43,103 nt of DNA from Sulfurovum sp. (GCA_027012955.1 JALUYL010000066.1:1-43103), one strand, 5' to 3'. Shown: positions 8,599 to 17,298, counted from the stretch's first letter. The notes: generated by a model not told the origin, from the sequence alone. Translations and numbers: made by a program.

Positions 8599-8734
8599 AT
8601 TTGTACCTTGTGTGTTATATTTGGCTATTATTTTAGCGAAATAGGTTTAATCTGACCATAAATATGTTTAGACTGAGTATTTTTTAGATCCCTTGAATAA
8701 CAAAAAGAATTCAGATTCTATATTTTTACATAAC

Positions 8735-8857
8735 TTAACTTTCACACCTAAACCCAAGCATTTTCTGAGTAACATCCTGAAATACAGCGATGATACTCAC
8801 TAAATCCTCATTTCTCTTTACAATATCTTCAATTTTAACTATCTCATCTAGGTAAAC
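8735..8857 (-). pseudogene. Possible gene remnant (40 codons, no start)
   Basis: Within the 264-base gap between aroQ and the next plus-strand gene, one minus-strand frame is open between two TAA stops and has no ATG at its head. It reads YLDEIVKIEDIVKRNED and then SIIAVFQDVTQKM. The last piece resembles the end of a PAS/PAC sensory domain. The rest of the gap is AT-rich and shows nothing else. The coding look may be chance. Confidence 0.25.
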
Positions 8858-8862
8858 TTACA

Positions 8863-9060
8863 ATGAAACTAAAGCGTAAAATTTCACTTTTTATTACACT
8901 GACAGCAATGATAGATTATTATGCTTATGATACAATTAGCCCATGGGTATTTATCGTTATAAGTACGATAGGTGCATTATGGGCTACATTAGCACATGCA
9001 AAAAGTCATCAGAAGACAAAAGCCGATGAATTGGCACACGATATTGAAGAAATACTATAA
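8863..9060 (+). CDS. Small membrane protein, unknown
   Basis: The 65-residue product has a basic N-terminus (MKLKRK), a hydrophobic stretch at about 7-40 that can make one or two membrane helices, and a charged, acidic C-terminus (KADELAHDIEEIL). I do not recognise a family. It is followed after 13 bases by another small protein and then by an APC permease, so it probably belongs to the transport of that operon. AGGTAA 10 bases before the ATG can serve as ribosome binding site. Confidence 0.6.
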   Translation: MKLKRKISLFITLTAMIDYYAYDTISPWVFIVISTIGALWATLAHAKSHQKTKADELAHDIEEIL

Positions 9061-9073
9061 TTAAGGAAAATAA

Positions 9074-9310
9074 ATGGTTGAATTTATAAAAAAAGCAATG
9101 GATTGGGTACTTGAAAAAGAAGCAGAAGCAGCAAAAGATTGTCATGCTGATCCAGAAGATATAGAAAAACAAATTAAAGCACTTGAAGAGAAACGTGCAA
9201 AACTCAAAAAGAAGTTTGAAGAAGAAGATGCTGAATTTGGACATATTTTAGACAAACTACATTTTATTAAAGCGGCTTCACTTAAATGCCATACAAATAA
9301 AAAGTCATAA
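9074..9310 (+). CDS. Small helical protein, paralogue of the 27542-27781 gene
   Basis: The 78-residue product is soluble, highly charged and probably a helical hairpin. Its start (FIKKAMDWVLEKEAEAAKDC) closely matches that of the 79-residue protein at 27542-27781 (VMKKIADWVVENEKKAATDC): an amphipathic helix with DWV, then EKEAEAAKDC/ENEKKAATDC, then a charged helix. Both also have a late Cys before a Lys-rich or His-containing end. A good AAGGAA ribosome site precedes the ATG. It lies 3 bases before an APC permease gene, and the paralogue lies beside a TauE/SafE exporter, so both may be small partners of membrane transporters. Function is unknown. Confidence 0.7.
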   Translation: MVEFIKKAMDWVLEKEAEAAKDCHADPEDIEKQIKALEEKRAKLKKKFEEEDAEFGHILDKLHFIKAASLKCHTNKKS

Positions 9311-9313
9311 TTC

Positions 9314-10630
9314 GTGCCTAAACAACCCACAATCAAAAATCTTGGACTTAAAGAGCTTATCGCTATCGCTGTAGGTGGTATGGTAGGGGGAGGTATCTTT
9401 ACGATACTCGGTATTTCTGTTTCTATGGTAGGGTTTCTAGCTCCTTTTGCCATAGCTCTAGGAGGTGTCATAGCACTTTTTGCCGCCTACTCTTATGTCA
9501 AGTTAGGTGTATACTATAAAGATGAAGGTGCCACCTATGCCTTTTTTAAACGTACCTACCCTAACTCACATATGGCTGCTTCTTTCATAGGTTGGTATAC
9601 CATTTTTGGCTACATTTCCACCCTCGCACTATACGCCTATACTTTTTCTTCTTATGGCATCAGTGGTTCAGAGTATGCACATAATGAATGGGTACGTAAA
9701 GGCATTGCTATTTTAATCATTTGGATCTTTGCGGCTATCAATCTTTGGAGTGTGAAAGGTATGGGGAAATTAGAAGACCTTATGGTTTACATTAAATTGC
9801 TTATCTTATTTATTATATCTATGATGCTTATCTATTATGGTGAGACTGATTTTAAAACATTTTCAGATACTTTAATACAGGATATTGAACACGCAAAAAC
9901 TCTCAATATTTTAATAGTAGCCTCTGTAACATTTGTAGCCTATGAAGGCTTTCAACTCGTCATCAATGCAGTCAACGAAATGGACAATCCAGATAAAAAT
10001 ATACCAAGAGCTATTTACAGTGCTTTAATACTGGTAGCATTGATTTATTTTATCATTTCTTTGGCTTCAGTAGTGGCTATCCCCGTGCATGATCTTATAC
10101 AAAATCAAGAGTATGCTTTAGCATCTGGCGCTGCAGATATCATGGGGAATTGGGGTCGGAACTTGGTCATCACTGGTGCTGTACTTGCTACATCATCTGC
10201 TATTAGCGGTACGATGTTTGGTTCTTCACGTCAAATGGCACGTATTGCAGATGACCATTACCTTCCTAAGATTTTAAGTAAACGTAAAAATATGATTCCT
10301 TCTTATGCCATTATGGCAATGGCTGCTACTGCATCTATGCTCATCTTGGTGGGAGGATTGAGACTTATTTTAGAATTTGGAAGTATTACTTTTTTACTTG
10401 TATCTCTGCTCATGGCTATCGCCAACTTCAAAATACGGCACGCCACAAATTCTTCCACACTCTTTACGAGTATTGCCATACTAGGACTCAGTATAGGGTC
10501 TATCCTTATTTTATGGTATGAATATAAGACCAAACCTGAACAGATGCTTTTTATTCTTATACTTTATGCACTACTTACTTTAGGGGCATGGGGATATGCT
10601 AAACTTGCTAAAAAAACTTTAAAACATTAA
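9314..10630 (+). CDS. APC-superfamily amino acid/polyamine permease
   Basis: The 438-residue protein shows about twelve membrane helices and the APC opening LKELIAIAVGGMVGGGIFTILG, where the unwound first helix binds the substrate backbone. A second conserved stretch is FVAYEGFQLVINAVNEMDNP, typical of the APC family. It imports or exchanges amino acids or polyamines at the inner membrane; the substrate cannot be read from sequence. The start is a GTG at 9314 with only a weak ribosome site, 3 bases after the small upstream gene, which suggests coupled translation. A second APC permease lies at 19533-20882 on the other strand. Confidence 0.87.
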   Translation: MPKQPTIKNLGLKELIAIAVGGMVGGGIFTILGISVSMVGFLAPFAIALGGVIALFAAYSYVKLGVYYKDEGATYAFFKRTYPNSHMAASFIGWYTIFGYISTLALYAYTFSSYGISGSEYAHNEWVRKGIAILIIWIFAAINLWSVKGMGKLEDLMVYIKLLILFIISMMLIYYGETDFKTFSDTLIQDIEHAKTLNILIVASVTFVAYEGFQLVINAVNEMDNPDKNIPRAIYSALILVALIYFIISLASVVAIPVHDLIQNQEYALASGAADIMGNWGRNLVITGAVLATSSAISGTMFGSSRQMARIADDHYLPKILSKRKNMIPSYAIMAMAATASMLILVGGLRLILEFGSITFLLVSLLMAIANFKIRHATNSSTLFTSIAILGLSIGSILILWYEYKTKPEQMLFILILYALLTLGAWGYAKLAKKTLKH

Positions 10631-10684
10631 CTCTAAATTAACACTTTTGATGTAAACTATACTAATAAATAACAAGGAAAATCA

Positions 10685-10894
10685 ATGACACCACAAGAAC
10701 AAGAAATAGACAAAATGAAATCAGAAATTAAAAAAGAGGTACGCCTTGCTTTTAAAGCCAATATGAAGATATTTGACTGGGATATTCCAGAGAATGATGA
10801 CAGAAAATCTGCTGAACTTATCATCTCGGTCATGCAAGAGGCAATGGACGAACTTAAACAAGAGATCGCCAATGGCGAATTTAACCAATATTAG
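10685..10894 (+). CDS. Small acidic helical protein, unknown
   Basis: A 69-residue soluble protein, all helical by composition, with WDIPENDDRKSAELIISVM in the middle. No family recognised. A clear AAGGAA ribosome site stands 8 bases before the ATG, and the upstream 54 bases hold a possible promoter (TATACT). The next small gene follows after 9 bases, so the two are probably made together, ahead of the stress protein and phosphate transporter. Confidence 0.6.
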   Translation: MTPQEQEIDKMKSEIKKEVRLAFKANMKIFDWDIPENDDRKSAELIISVMQEAMDELKQEIANGEFNQY

Positions 10895-10903
10895 GAGAAA
10901 GCT

Positions 10904-11110
10904 ATGAGTCAAAGTAATTTAAAACATTTAGAAACAATAAAAGAGAATATAGATAAAACAGATGCACTAAGCCAAGAAGAGAAAAGTGATTCGTTCAAAC
11001 GTATAGAAGAGTGGTTTAATGAAGATAAAGCATGGGAATCACTCATGGCAGAGCTAAGTGAAATTTCACCAAAAGTCAAAGCTTTTCTTGCAGAGTTAGG
11101 GCTTATCTAA
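10904..11110 (+). CDS. Small acidic helical protein, unknown
   Basis: A 68-residue soluble protein that predicts as three helices (HLETIKENIDK, then EEKSDSFKRIEEWF, then AWESLMAELSEISPKVKAFL). No family recognised and no Cys or His cluster. GGAG stands 8 bases before the ATG. It lies between another small gene and a universal stress protein gene, in the same direction with short gaps. Confidence 0.6.
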   Translation: MSQSNLKHLETIKENIDKTDALSQEEKSDSFKRIEEWFNEDKAWESLMAELSEISPKVKAFLAELGLI

Positions 11111-11128
11111 TTTATTAAAGGATGTCAT

Positions 11129-11929
11129 ATGCAATCTGTTAAAAAAATAATTGCTGTACTCAATGATTTCACTATGATTGATGAAGTACTTGCTAAAACA
11201 TTTGCTTTTGCCAAAAAGTACCATGCCATCGTAGAAATACTTTATGTCCATGAAAGACCACTTTTTGAGATTCCTGATTTTTTTCGTTCAGGCGAGAAAG
11301 AGTTACCTCTAGACAAAGAAAAAATCAAAGCATCTATTCTTGAAAAAGTCAATACCTTTGACTTTGAAAAGACCCCTGTTGTATTTGTCAAGATAGACGA
11401 TACTGCAGATAGAGTTTGGGCATTGATACGTGAAGATAAAGAGACCTTTGTGATTACAGGGTATCATAAAGATATTACACAAAAACTTGTGAGTAAAATA
11501 ACCCAACCCATACTTGTACTTAAAAGTAAAACACAAACATACCAAAAAATGGCACTTATTGTTGATGCAGGAAGTCCTTCGGCGCAATGTATAGAAAAAG
11601 CAAAAAATTATTTTCCACAAAGTGATATTGAGCTTTTTTATGACTATCGATATATTGTTGATCCAAGTATGGAAGCTGATTTACAAAACATACAGATTAT
11701 AGAAGAGGCACAAAAAGAGGCATTTGAAGCACTGAAAGAAGAAAGTGGGCTAGAAGGTAAATTCTTTATAGATGGAGACTTTTTAGGTACACAAATGAGT
11801 GACTATCTGCAAGAAAAAGATTTTGATATTCTCTATGTATGTTCACATGGAGATGATTTTTTTGTTGCAGACAATTTATCAGTAGCACTTTTAGAGGATG
11901 TAGCCTGTGATATGTTGGTTGCAAACTAA
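11129..11929 (+). CDS. Universal stress protein, tandem UspA domains
   Basis: Residues about 1-135 start with KKIIAVLNDFTMIDEVLAKTFAFA and contain EILYVHERP, the first strand-helix-strand of a Usp fold, and end VSKITQPILVLKS, the usual last strand. Residues about 140-266 repeat the fold (MALIVDAGSPSAQCIEKA through VALLEDVACDMLVAN). The G-x2-G-x9-G ATP-binding motif is not evident in either half, so it may not bind ATP. Tandem Usp proteins often accompany transporters, and a Pit phosphate transporter follows after 40 bases. Cytoplasmic regulatory role inferred from the family. Confidence 0.82.
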   Translation: MQSVKKIIAVLNDFTMIDEVLAKTFAFAKKYHAIVEILYVHERPLFEIPDFFRSGEKELPLDKEKIKASILEKVNTFDFEKTPVVFVKIDDTADRVWALIREDKETFVITGYHKDITQKLVSKITQPILVLKSKTQTYQKMALIVDAGSPSAQCIEKAKNYFPQSDIELFYDYRYIVDPSMEADLQNIQIIEEAQKEAFEALKEESGLEGKFFIDGDFLGTQMSDYLQEKDFDILYVCSHGDDFFVADNLSVALLEDVACDMLVAN

Positions 11930-11969
11930 AAGTCTATCTTCCAGACTAGGTAAAAGTTTGGTCATTTAG

Positions 11970-13013
11970 ATGGATATTACTACCTTTCTGCTAGGTATCA
12001 CCGTTGTTACTGTCTTTATCTTTGACTTTACCAATGGTTTTCATGACTCTGCAGATATGGTAGCCACAGCCATAGCATCAAGAGCTATGAAAACATGGAT
12101 AGCTATTGCCATAGTCAGTATTTTTACTTTCCTTGGACCACTGGTTGTAGGTTTAGCTGTGGCAGATACCATCGGTACCTTTGTCGATATGAAACAGGCA
12201 AAACTTATCGATGCACAGGCACTTGTCATTGCAGCGCTATTGGCTGCAGTGACGTATAACCTTATCACATGGTGGTTTGGTCTCCCCTCCTCTTCATCCA
12301 ATTCACTTGCGGGTGGATTGGTAGGAGCGGGACTCTATGTTGTAGGTACAGAACAGATTAACTGGGGATTAGATGCACTCTATCAAGGTCAACTCACAGG
12401 TGTGATGAAAGTCATTGCTGGTCTGTTTGTCTCCCCATTTTTCGGTTTTATCGTTGGTTTTTTCATCATGAAGCTCATCTTCTTTCTCTTTAAACGCTTC
12501 AGCATTAAAATTCGTTCATTTTTTGTCATTTCACAATACTTTTCTGTAGCATGGCTAGGTTTTTCACATGGTGCCAATGATGCACAAAAAGGTATGGCAA
12601 TCATAGGGATGATGCTTTTGGCTTCCCACCATACACAAACTTTTACCATCCCCTTATGGGTCATTATCATGTGTACTTCTGCCATCACGTTAGGTACGAT
12701 GTTTGGAGGGTGGAGTATCATCAAAACTTTAGGCTTTGAACTCTACCATGTCAAACTCATACATTCCGTTGCCAATCAACTAGGCGCTGCACTCATCAAT
12801 ACACTTGCAACTACCATTGGTGCCCCTACTTCAACCACACAAGTCGTAACAGCCACCCTACTGGGAAACGGTGCGGCAGAAAAACCTTCTCATGTTGCAT
12901 GGGGACGTGCAGGACAAATTATAGTGGGCTGGTTGGTGAATGTACCAGTATCCATATGTTTCGGTGCGCTGTATGCATATTTACTTATTAAACTATTAGG
13001 AGCTATTTCATGA
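11970..13013 (+). CDS. pit: PiT-family inorganic phosphate transporter
   Basis: PiT proteins carry phosphate (often with a divalent metal) through the inner membrane, driven by protons or sodium. Both copies of the family signature are present: FTNGFHDSADMVATAIASRA near residue 20 and FSHGANDAQKGMAIIGMM near residue 196. About ten membrane helices are visible over 347 residues. The stop overlaps the ATG of the DUF47 gene in the sequence ATGA, and the Pit plus DUF47 pairing is standard. That partner is frameshifted here, which may affect regulation of the transporter. Confidence 0.92.
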   Translation: MDITTFLLGITVVTVFIFDFTNGFHDSADMVATAIASRAMKTWIAIAIVSIFTFLGPLVVGLAVADTIGTFVDMKQAKLIDAQALVIAALLAAVTYNLITWWFGLPSSSSNSLAGGLVGAGLYVVGTEQINWGLDALYQGQLTGVMKVIAGLFVSPFFGFIVGFFIMKLIFFLFKRFSIKIRSFFVISQYFSVAWLGFSHGANDAQKGMAIIGMMLLASHHTQTFTIPLWVIIMCTSAITLGTMFGGWSIIKTLGFELYHVKLIHSVANQLGAALINTLATTIGAPTSTTQVVTATLLGNGAAEKPSHVAWGRAGQIIVGWLVNVPVSICFGALYAYLLIKLLGAIS

Positions 13014-13637
13014 TTGTATCACTCATTAAAAAATATATTTTGCCCAAAGAGATAGACTTTCTCGCTGCACTGGACGAGCATGCTATGATTATTAAACAGA
13101 TTACAGATGATTTACAAAAATGTTTTATAGAAGCCAATGAAAAGAGCTGTCAAGCCATCTTGCAGGATCAACATCAAGCCCAAGCCATCAGAGACAAGAA
13201 CATGAAAAACCTTTTAAATGTTTTTATCACCCCCCATAGACAGGGAGTCTATTTATCGTGTCATTACAGAACTTGACTGGATTGCTATCAGTATCAGACA
13301 TTTTCTCATTGAAGCAAAGTCATACCAAATACATAAAGAGAATGACGTCTATAATGCCCTGATAAAAAAGATACAACTTCAAGCTGAACTATTAACCGCA
13401 GGGTTTAAAACACTCAAAAGCAACCGTGAAAAAACAGCACAAAGTGCCAAAAGAGTACGAGACACCTATGATACACTGATGGATATCTACGTAGAAGAAG
13501 TGTCTAGTCTTGTTGAGTCAAAAGATATGGAAAAAATATTCATCCATAAAGAATTACTCTCTCAACTCAAAGAGATAAGTAAACGTATGAGAATGGCGGC
13601 GAACTCATTAGAAGATATTATTATGAAAATGAGTTGA
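13010..13637 (+). pseudogene. DUF47 / PhoU-like Pit accessory protein, frameshifted
   Basis: DUF47 proteins are PhoU-like helical bundles that go with PiT transporters and are thought to control them. Here the gene is in two frames. The first part (from the ATG at 13010) runs through MKNLLNVFITP. The family continuation PIDRESIYRVITELDWIAISI is in another frame. The switch falls at a run of six C (13230-13235); with five C the two parts would join as one protein of about 208 residues, the normal DUF47 length. As given, translation of the first frame ends at 13276. This may be a true mutation or a homopolymer sequence error; the reading of the rest of the gene is intact. Confidence 0.8.
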
Positions 13638-13638
13638 A

Positions 13639-14961
13639 TTACAAAACAGTATCTTCTTCTACCTGTTGACTCGCCTCTTTAGGTGTCTCAACGCTCTTTC
13701 GCTTTCTCTCAATTCTTGTAACATTGCGTCTTTGGATGGTAAAGTAGATTTGTGAGAAGTACTCCACCAAGACCACACTCACACCTGTACCAATGACCAC
13801 ATTGTAGTCAAAGGTTGTCTCTAGTGCCAGAACCGCAGCTGTCAAAGGCAGTTTCATAATAACCCCCATAAACACCGAAGCACCCACAGCTGCAAAATAA
13901 AAAGGTTCAATATCTAATCCAGCATACGCTATCATCAGTTCAGCATAACCATACCCAACCAAGGCACCAATACTCATAAGAGGTAAAAATATCCCTCCTA
14001 CAGCATTGGCATAGATGGCAACCGTTGTACCTATAATACGTAAAATAAGGATGGTAAATATCATTGAAAGAGGGATTGTTGTTTCAGAGTTAATCAGACT
14101 TAGTACCAAAGCATGACCAGAAAAGGCTGCTTCTGGTTGAAGTAGTAAAATTGTACCAATCACCCCTCCCCCTATCAGTGCAAAAATATAATTACGATAA
14201 ACAGAAAGGTTGTTAAATATTTCCAAATCAATAAAACTCAATACCCTCTTTTTTAAAAAGAGATAGAGATACACAAAAGAGGTAATAAAAGGTAAAAACA
14301 AAATATGAGAAAATAAATGATTAAAATTAAAAGAACGCCCTTGAGAATGTAAAAAAACGATAGGTTCTAAAAAGTATATACCCACAGAAAAGGCTACAAA
14401 AGAAGCCAATATCAAGTAGCCAATATACTGCTTTATAAACTGATAGGCGATAATCTCCACAGCAAAGGCTATGCCTGTTACAGGCGTAACAAAAATAGCC
14501 GCAATACCAGAACTTGCCCCAACACTCAACATCATTTTAACAAGCATTTTAGGGAGCTTGAACCATTTATGCACATGATAGGCTATCATCGCCCCAATAC
14601 TTGCACTAGGTCCCTCAGTTCCCACAGTAAAACCACTAGCCAACGAGAGTGCAGATGCGAAAACTTTGAGAAACAATGTCTTCAAAGAGAGTGTCATCTT
14701 GTTTTCTACAATAGAGTCAGCAACTTCATTCAGTCCATACTCTTTTACATTTCCGTCATGCGAAACGATAAAATTGACAACCAAAATAGCCATCGTAGGT
14801 AAAGCATACAAGTACCAAGTAGGTAATGTAGGTATGGTTTTCATGGGATCACCCATAAAAAAAAGATGGGTCATAAGGTTAATAAGAAAACTATAAAAAG
14901 CAATAAAAAGTCCACTGAGAAGTCCTGTAAGTATAGAGGCAGTAAGTAGTTTAGCAATCAT
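13639..14961 (-). CDS. ClC-family chloride channel/transporter
   Basis: The 440-residue membrane protein carries the ClC anion-pathway motifs GFTVGTEGPSASIG (with the gating Glu in GxEGP), GIAAIFVTPVTGIAFAVE, and GGIFLPLMSIGALVGYG. The position of the inner proton glutamate of E. coli ClcA (FIIEEM, second Glu) is occupied by Ile (FAVEI), which in known ClC proteins goes with loss of proton coupling or with other routes, so it may be a channel. The usual GSGIP loop reads EYGLNEV. The gene converges on the broken DUF47 gene with one base between the stops. Confidence 0.85.
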   Translation of the reverse strand: MIAKLLTASILTGLLSGLFIAFYSFLINLMTHLFFMGDPMKTIPTLPTWYLYALPTMAILVVNFIVSHDGNVKEYGLNEVADSIVENKMTLSLKTLFLKVFASALSLASGFTVGTEGPSASIGAMIAYHVHKWFKLPKMLVKMMLSVGASSGIAAIFVTPVTGIAFAVEIIAYQFIKQYIGYLILASFVAFSVGIYFLEPIVFLHSQGRSFNFNHLFSHILFLPFITSFVYLYLFLKKRVLSFIDLEIFNNLSVYRNYIFALIGGGVIGTILLLQPEAAFSGHALVLSLINSETTIPLSMIFTILILRIIGTTVAIYANAVGGIFLPLMSIGALVGYGYAELMIAYAGLDIEPFYFAAVGASVFMGVIMKLPLTAAVLALETTFDYNVVIGTGVSVVLVEYFSQIYFTIQRRNVTRIERKRKSVETPKEASQQVEEDTVL

Positions 14962-15091
14962 AGTGATACTTTTAATAATGGAATAGAATTATTGTAACGC
15001 ATAATGATTTAAAACATTGTTGTAAAAACAAAAGTTTATTCATTTTTTAGTTTTTCGTTACATAAACTTATTATCATTAAGTAGCATGGAG

Positions 15092-15097
15092 TATAAT
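15092..15097 (+). promoter_or_regulatory. -10 box upstream of the SCO gene
   Basis: TATAAT in the context GGAGTATAATACTTC lies 28 bases before the ATG of the SCO gene, in the 163-base divergent gap between it and the ClC gene. The upstream bases are strongly AT-rich with no clear -35 box, as is usual in this phylum. Confidence 0.5.
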
Positions 15098-15124
15098 ACT
15101 TCATCTTAAAACAAAGTACAACAT

Positions 15125-15889
15125 ATGAAAAAATACCTTATTTTACTCTTGCTCACATTGCCTCTCTTTTCTAACCAAACTTTAGGTGTGGCAGAAAAAC
15201 TCGGGACTATGGTGCCTTTAGACCTCACGTTTATAGATGAAGATGGTGCATCCGTAACACTTAAAAAACTCATGGATGGGAAACCCACACTTCTCACACT
15301 CAACTATTACAAGTGTGCAGGTATTTGTGGTCCACAACTTAACAAAATGGCTGATGCTTTAAGTAAAGTAAAACTGGCTGAGAATACAGACTATAAAGTG
15401 ATTACGGTGAGTTTTGCCGAGACAGAAAAACCTTCTCTGGCACTGACAAAGAAAAAAAATACGCTTCACATGATGAAACGAAATTATGTTCAAGATACTT
15501 GGCACTTTGTCATTGGAGAAAATAACAGTTCAGGAGAACTTGCCAATCGTGTTGGTTTTAAATACGAAGCTGTAAAGATAAAAAGTGGAGATATTGGCTA
15601 TATTCATCCAGCTATGACTGTTGTGCTCTCACCAAAAGGAAAGATTACAGGTTATTTACTAGGTGTCAACCAACTTCCTGCCGATTTAACTATGGCAATT
15701 AATGAAGCTAAAATAGGACGTACAAGAGACCCTATTTTAAGAAATGATGCCCCTTTTTGTTTTACTAAGACACCTGCATTTGACAGAGCCGTCAATAAAA
15801 TGACGCGTATTTTGGGTGTATTAAGCGTACTTCTATTTTTAGGATTTATCTTTTTTGTACTTCGTAAAAAAACTAAAAAAGAGGATTAA
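15125..15889 (+). CDS. SCO1/SenC family copper-binding/thiol protein
   Basis: SCO proteins bind copper and help assemble the Cu-A site of cytochrome c oxidase, or act as periplasmic thiol reductases. The protein has a signal peptide (1-17), a thioredoxin-like fold with the metal-binding CxxxC as C64-C68 (KCAGICGPQ), and the conserved His H161 (GYIHPA). A C-terminal membrane helix at about 228-247 (LGVLSVLLFLGFIFFVL) anchors it; this tail, in addition to the signal peptide, is a variation seen in some bacterial SCO proteins. No oxidase gene is nearby. The stop codon lies inside a palindromic terminator shared with the converging ClC gene. Confidence 0.85.
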   Translation: MKKYLILLLLTLPLFSNQTLGVAEKLGTMVPLDLTFIDEDGASVTLKKLMDGKPTLLTLNYYKCAGICGPQLNKMADALSKVKLAENTDYKVITVSFAETEKPSLALTKKKNTLHMMKRNYVQDTWHFVIGENNSSGELANRVGFKYEAVKIKSGDIGYIHPAMTVVLSPKGKITGYLLGVNQLPADLTMAINEAKIGRTRDPILRNDAPFCFTKTPAFDRAVNKMTRILGVLSVLLFLGFIFFVLRKKTKKED

Positions 15890-15900
15890 TCCTCTTTTTT
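15875..15900. terminator. Bidirectional terminator over two stop codons
   Basis: A perfect 26-base palindrome: AAAAAAGAGG, six central bases ATTAAT, CCTCTTTTTT. It gives a short stem with a T-run in both directions. The TAA stops of the SCO gene and of the converging ClC gene both fall within its centre and overlap by four bases, so one structure serves both genes. Confidence 0.75.
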
Positions 15901-17298
15901 ATTACGCTTACGGTTCTTTAATATTTCACGTTTTATATGCAGTCTATCTTTAATATCATCTATTTTTTTCTTTTCTTTGTCTTCTAAACTAGTATGAATA
16001 TTTTCTATCTCTTCTCCAATTTTTACCGAAAGCATTTCTGACTTTTTCATGGCAAGTATTTGAGAGGAGAAAATACTTCTATGTCCTGAAAGCAAAAAGC
16101 TAATGACTGCCCCAAGTGCCGCATAATGTGCAATATCAATACCAAAAAGTTCTACTGCCATAATAGTTGATGCTATGGGGGTATTGGTAGTTGCGGAGAG
16201 TACACTCACAAACCCAAGTGCTGAAAAAAGTACCAAATGCTCAGGTGAAACCAAAGTCGCAAAGGCATGTCCACTGGTTGCCCCAATATAAAATATAGGT
16301 GTAATAATCCCACCACTACCTCCTGAGCCCAACGAAATGGAGGTAAAAAAGGTTTTTAAGATAAACGTGTACCAATGAATATTTTCTGCTTGTGCAGAAT
16401 CGAGTATATGTGGGGTAAGTGCATTTCCAATCGTATCTAATCCAAGACCAATGTATTGTTCTCCAAATATGAGTGTAAGAACAACAATGACCACCCCTCC
16501 CAAAAATGCTTTTAGATATCTATTTAATTTAATATGTTTAATAAATTTTTCTGTCCCAGAAACAGTTGTAATCACCATATCTGAAACAATACCAAAAAAT
16601 ATCGCTGCCAATACTACTTTCGCAATGAGTGATAAATCTAGTGTAATATCTTGATAAAAATGAAGGTCATAGTAGGTGTACTTAATACCTAAAAGTTGAG
16701 CAGTAGTAAAAGCAGCAAAACCTGCGATAAAAGAAGGAAGGAGGACATCATATAGTATGACTCCTATAATCAATACTTCTACCCCAAAAATAGCGCCCGC
16801 GATAGGTGTACCAAAAACAGTTGCAAATCCTGCGCTTATTCCACAAATAACAAGTTTCTTACGGTCATGTTTGTTAAATTTGAAAAGTCCTGAAAGTGCA
16901 GAAGCAATCCCTGCACCAATCTGTGCCCCTGGTCCCTCTTTACCCACAGAAGCACCAGAGAAAATACTCACTACCGTAGCAAAAAGTTTAACAGGAATTA
17001 CGGAGATATCAATTTTAGCATCCTCTCTATGTACTGCAGAAATGACTTTCTCTGTACCATGTCCTTCAGCCGTAGGTGCAAATGTTTTTACAAGCCATAC
17101 GGTAAGCACAAGTGCAAAAGGAAGTGTATAATAATAGTGGAAAGGCAAGAGTGAACGTGAGCTTTCAGAATACTCTAAAATATTAAGAAACAATGTAACA
17201 GCGGTACCAATAATAATACCAATAACAGAAGATAAAAATACCCATTTTGTTACACTGAAAAAGATAGCTGTTTGTTCTGTGAAATGTTCTTGTATCAT
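15886..17298 (-). CDS. ClC-family chloride channel/transporter (second copy)
   Basis: The ORF track starts at 17358, but I prefer the ATG at 17298 (MIQEHFTEQ), preceded by GGA at proper distance; the extra 20 residues are poor in family resemblance. The 470-residue protein has SGASVGKEGPGAQIG (gating Glu present), FGTPIAGAIFGVEVL, and GSGGSGGIITPIFYIGA. The inner proton glutamate position is Val (FGVEV), as in many eukaryotic ClC channels. The loop equal to GSGIP reads GHGTEKV. A basic, charged tail of about 60 residues ends the protein; no CBS domains. It is clearly diverged from the other ClC gene 900 bases away, so not a recent duplicate. Confidence 0.83.
   Translation of the reverse strand: MIQEHFTEQTAIFFSVTKWVFLSSVIGIIIGTAVTLFLNILEYSESSRSLLPFHYYYTLPFALVLTVWLVKTFAPTAEGHGTEKVISAVHREDAKIDISVIPVKLFATVVSIFSGASVGKEGPGAQIGAGIASALSGLFKFNKHDRKKLVICGISAGFATVFGTPIAGAIFGVEVLIIGVILYDVLLPSFIAGFAAFTTAQLLGIKYTYYDLHFYQDITLDLSLIAKVVLAAIFFGIVSDMVITTVSGTEKFIKHIKLNRYLKAFLGGVVIVVLTLIFGEQYIGLGLDTIGNALTPHILDSAQAENIHWYTFILKTFFTSISLGSGGSGGIITPIFYIGATSGHAFATLVSPEHLVLFSALGFVSVLSATTNTPIASTIMAVELFGIDIAHYAALGAVISFLLSGHRSIFSSQILAMKKSEMLSVKIGEEIENIHTSLEDKEKKKIDDIKDRLHIKREILKNRKRNKKED

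Noticed and set aside
11930-11969. Hairpin AGTCT..AGACT between the Usp and Pit genes as terminator
   Set aside because: Only five pairs and no T-run; co-transcription of the two genes is more likely.
13230-13235. C6 tract as phase-variable switch
   Set aside because: Phase-variable tracts in Campylobacterota are usually eight or more G/C in surface-related genes; six bases in a phosphate accessory gene is too short to claim switching.
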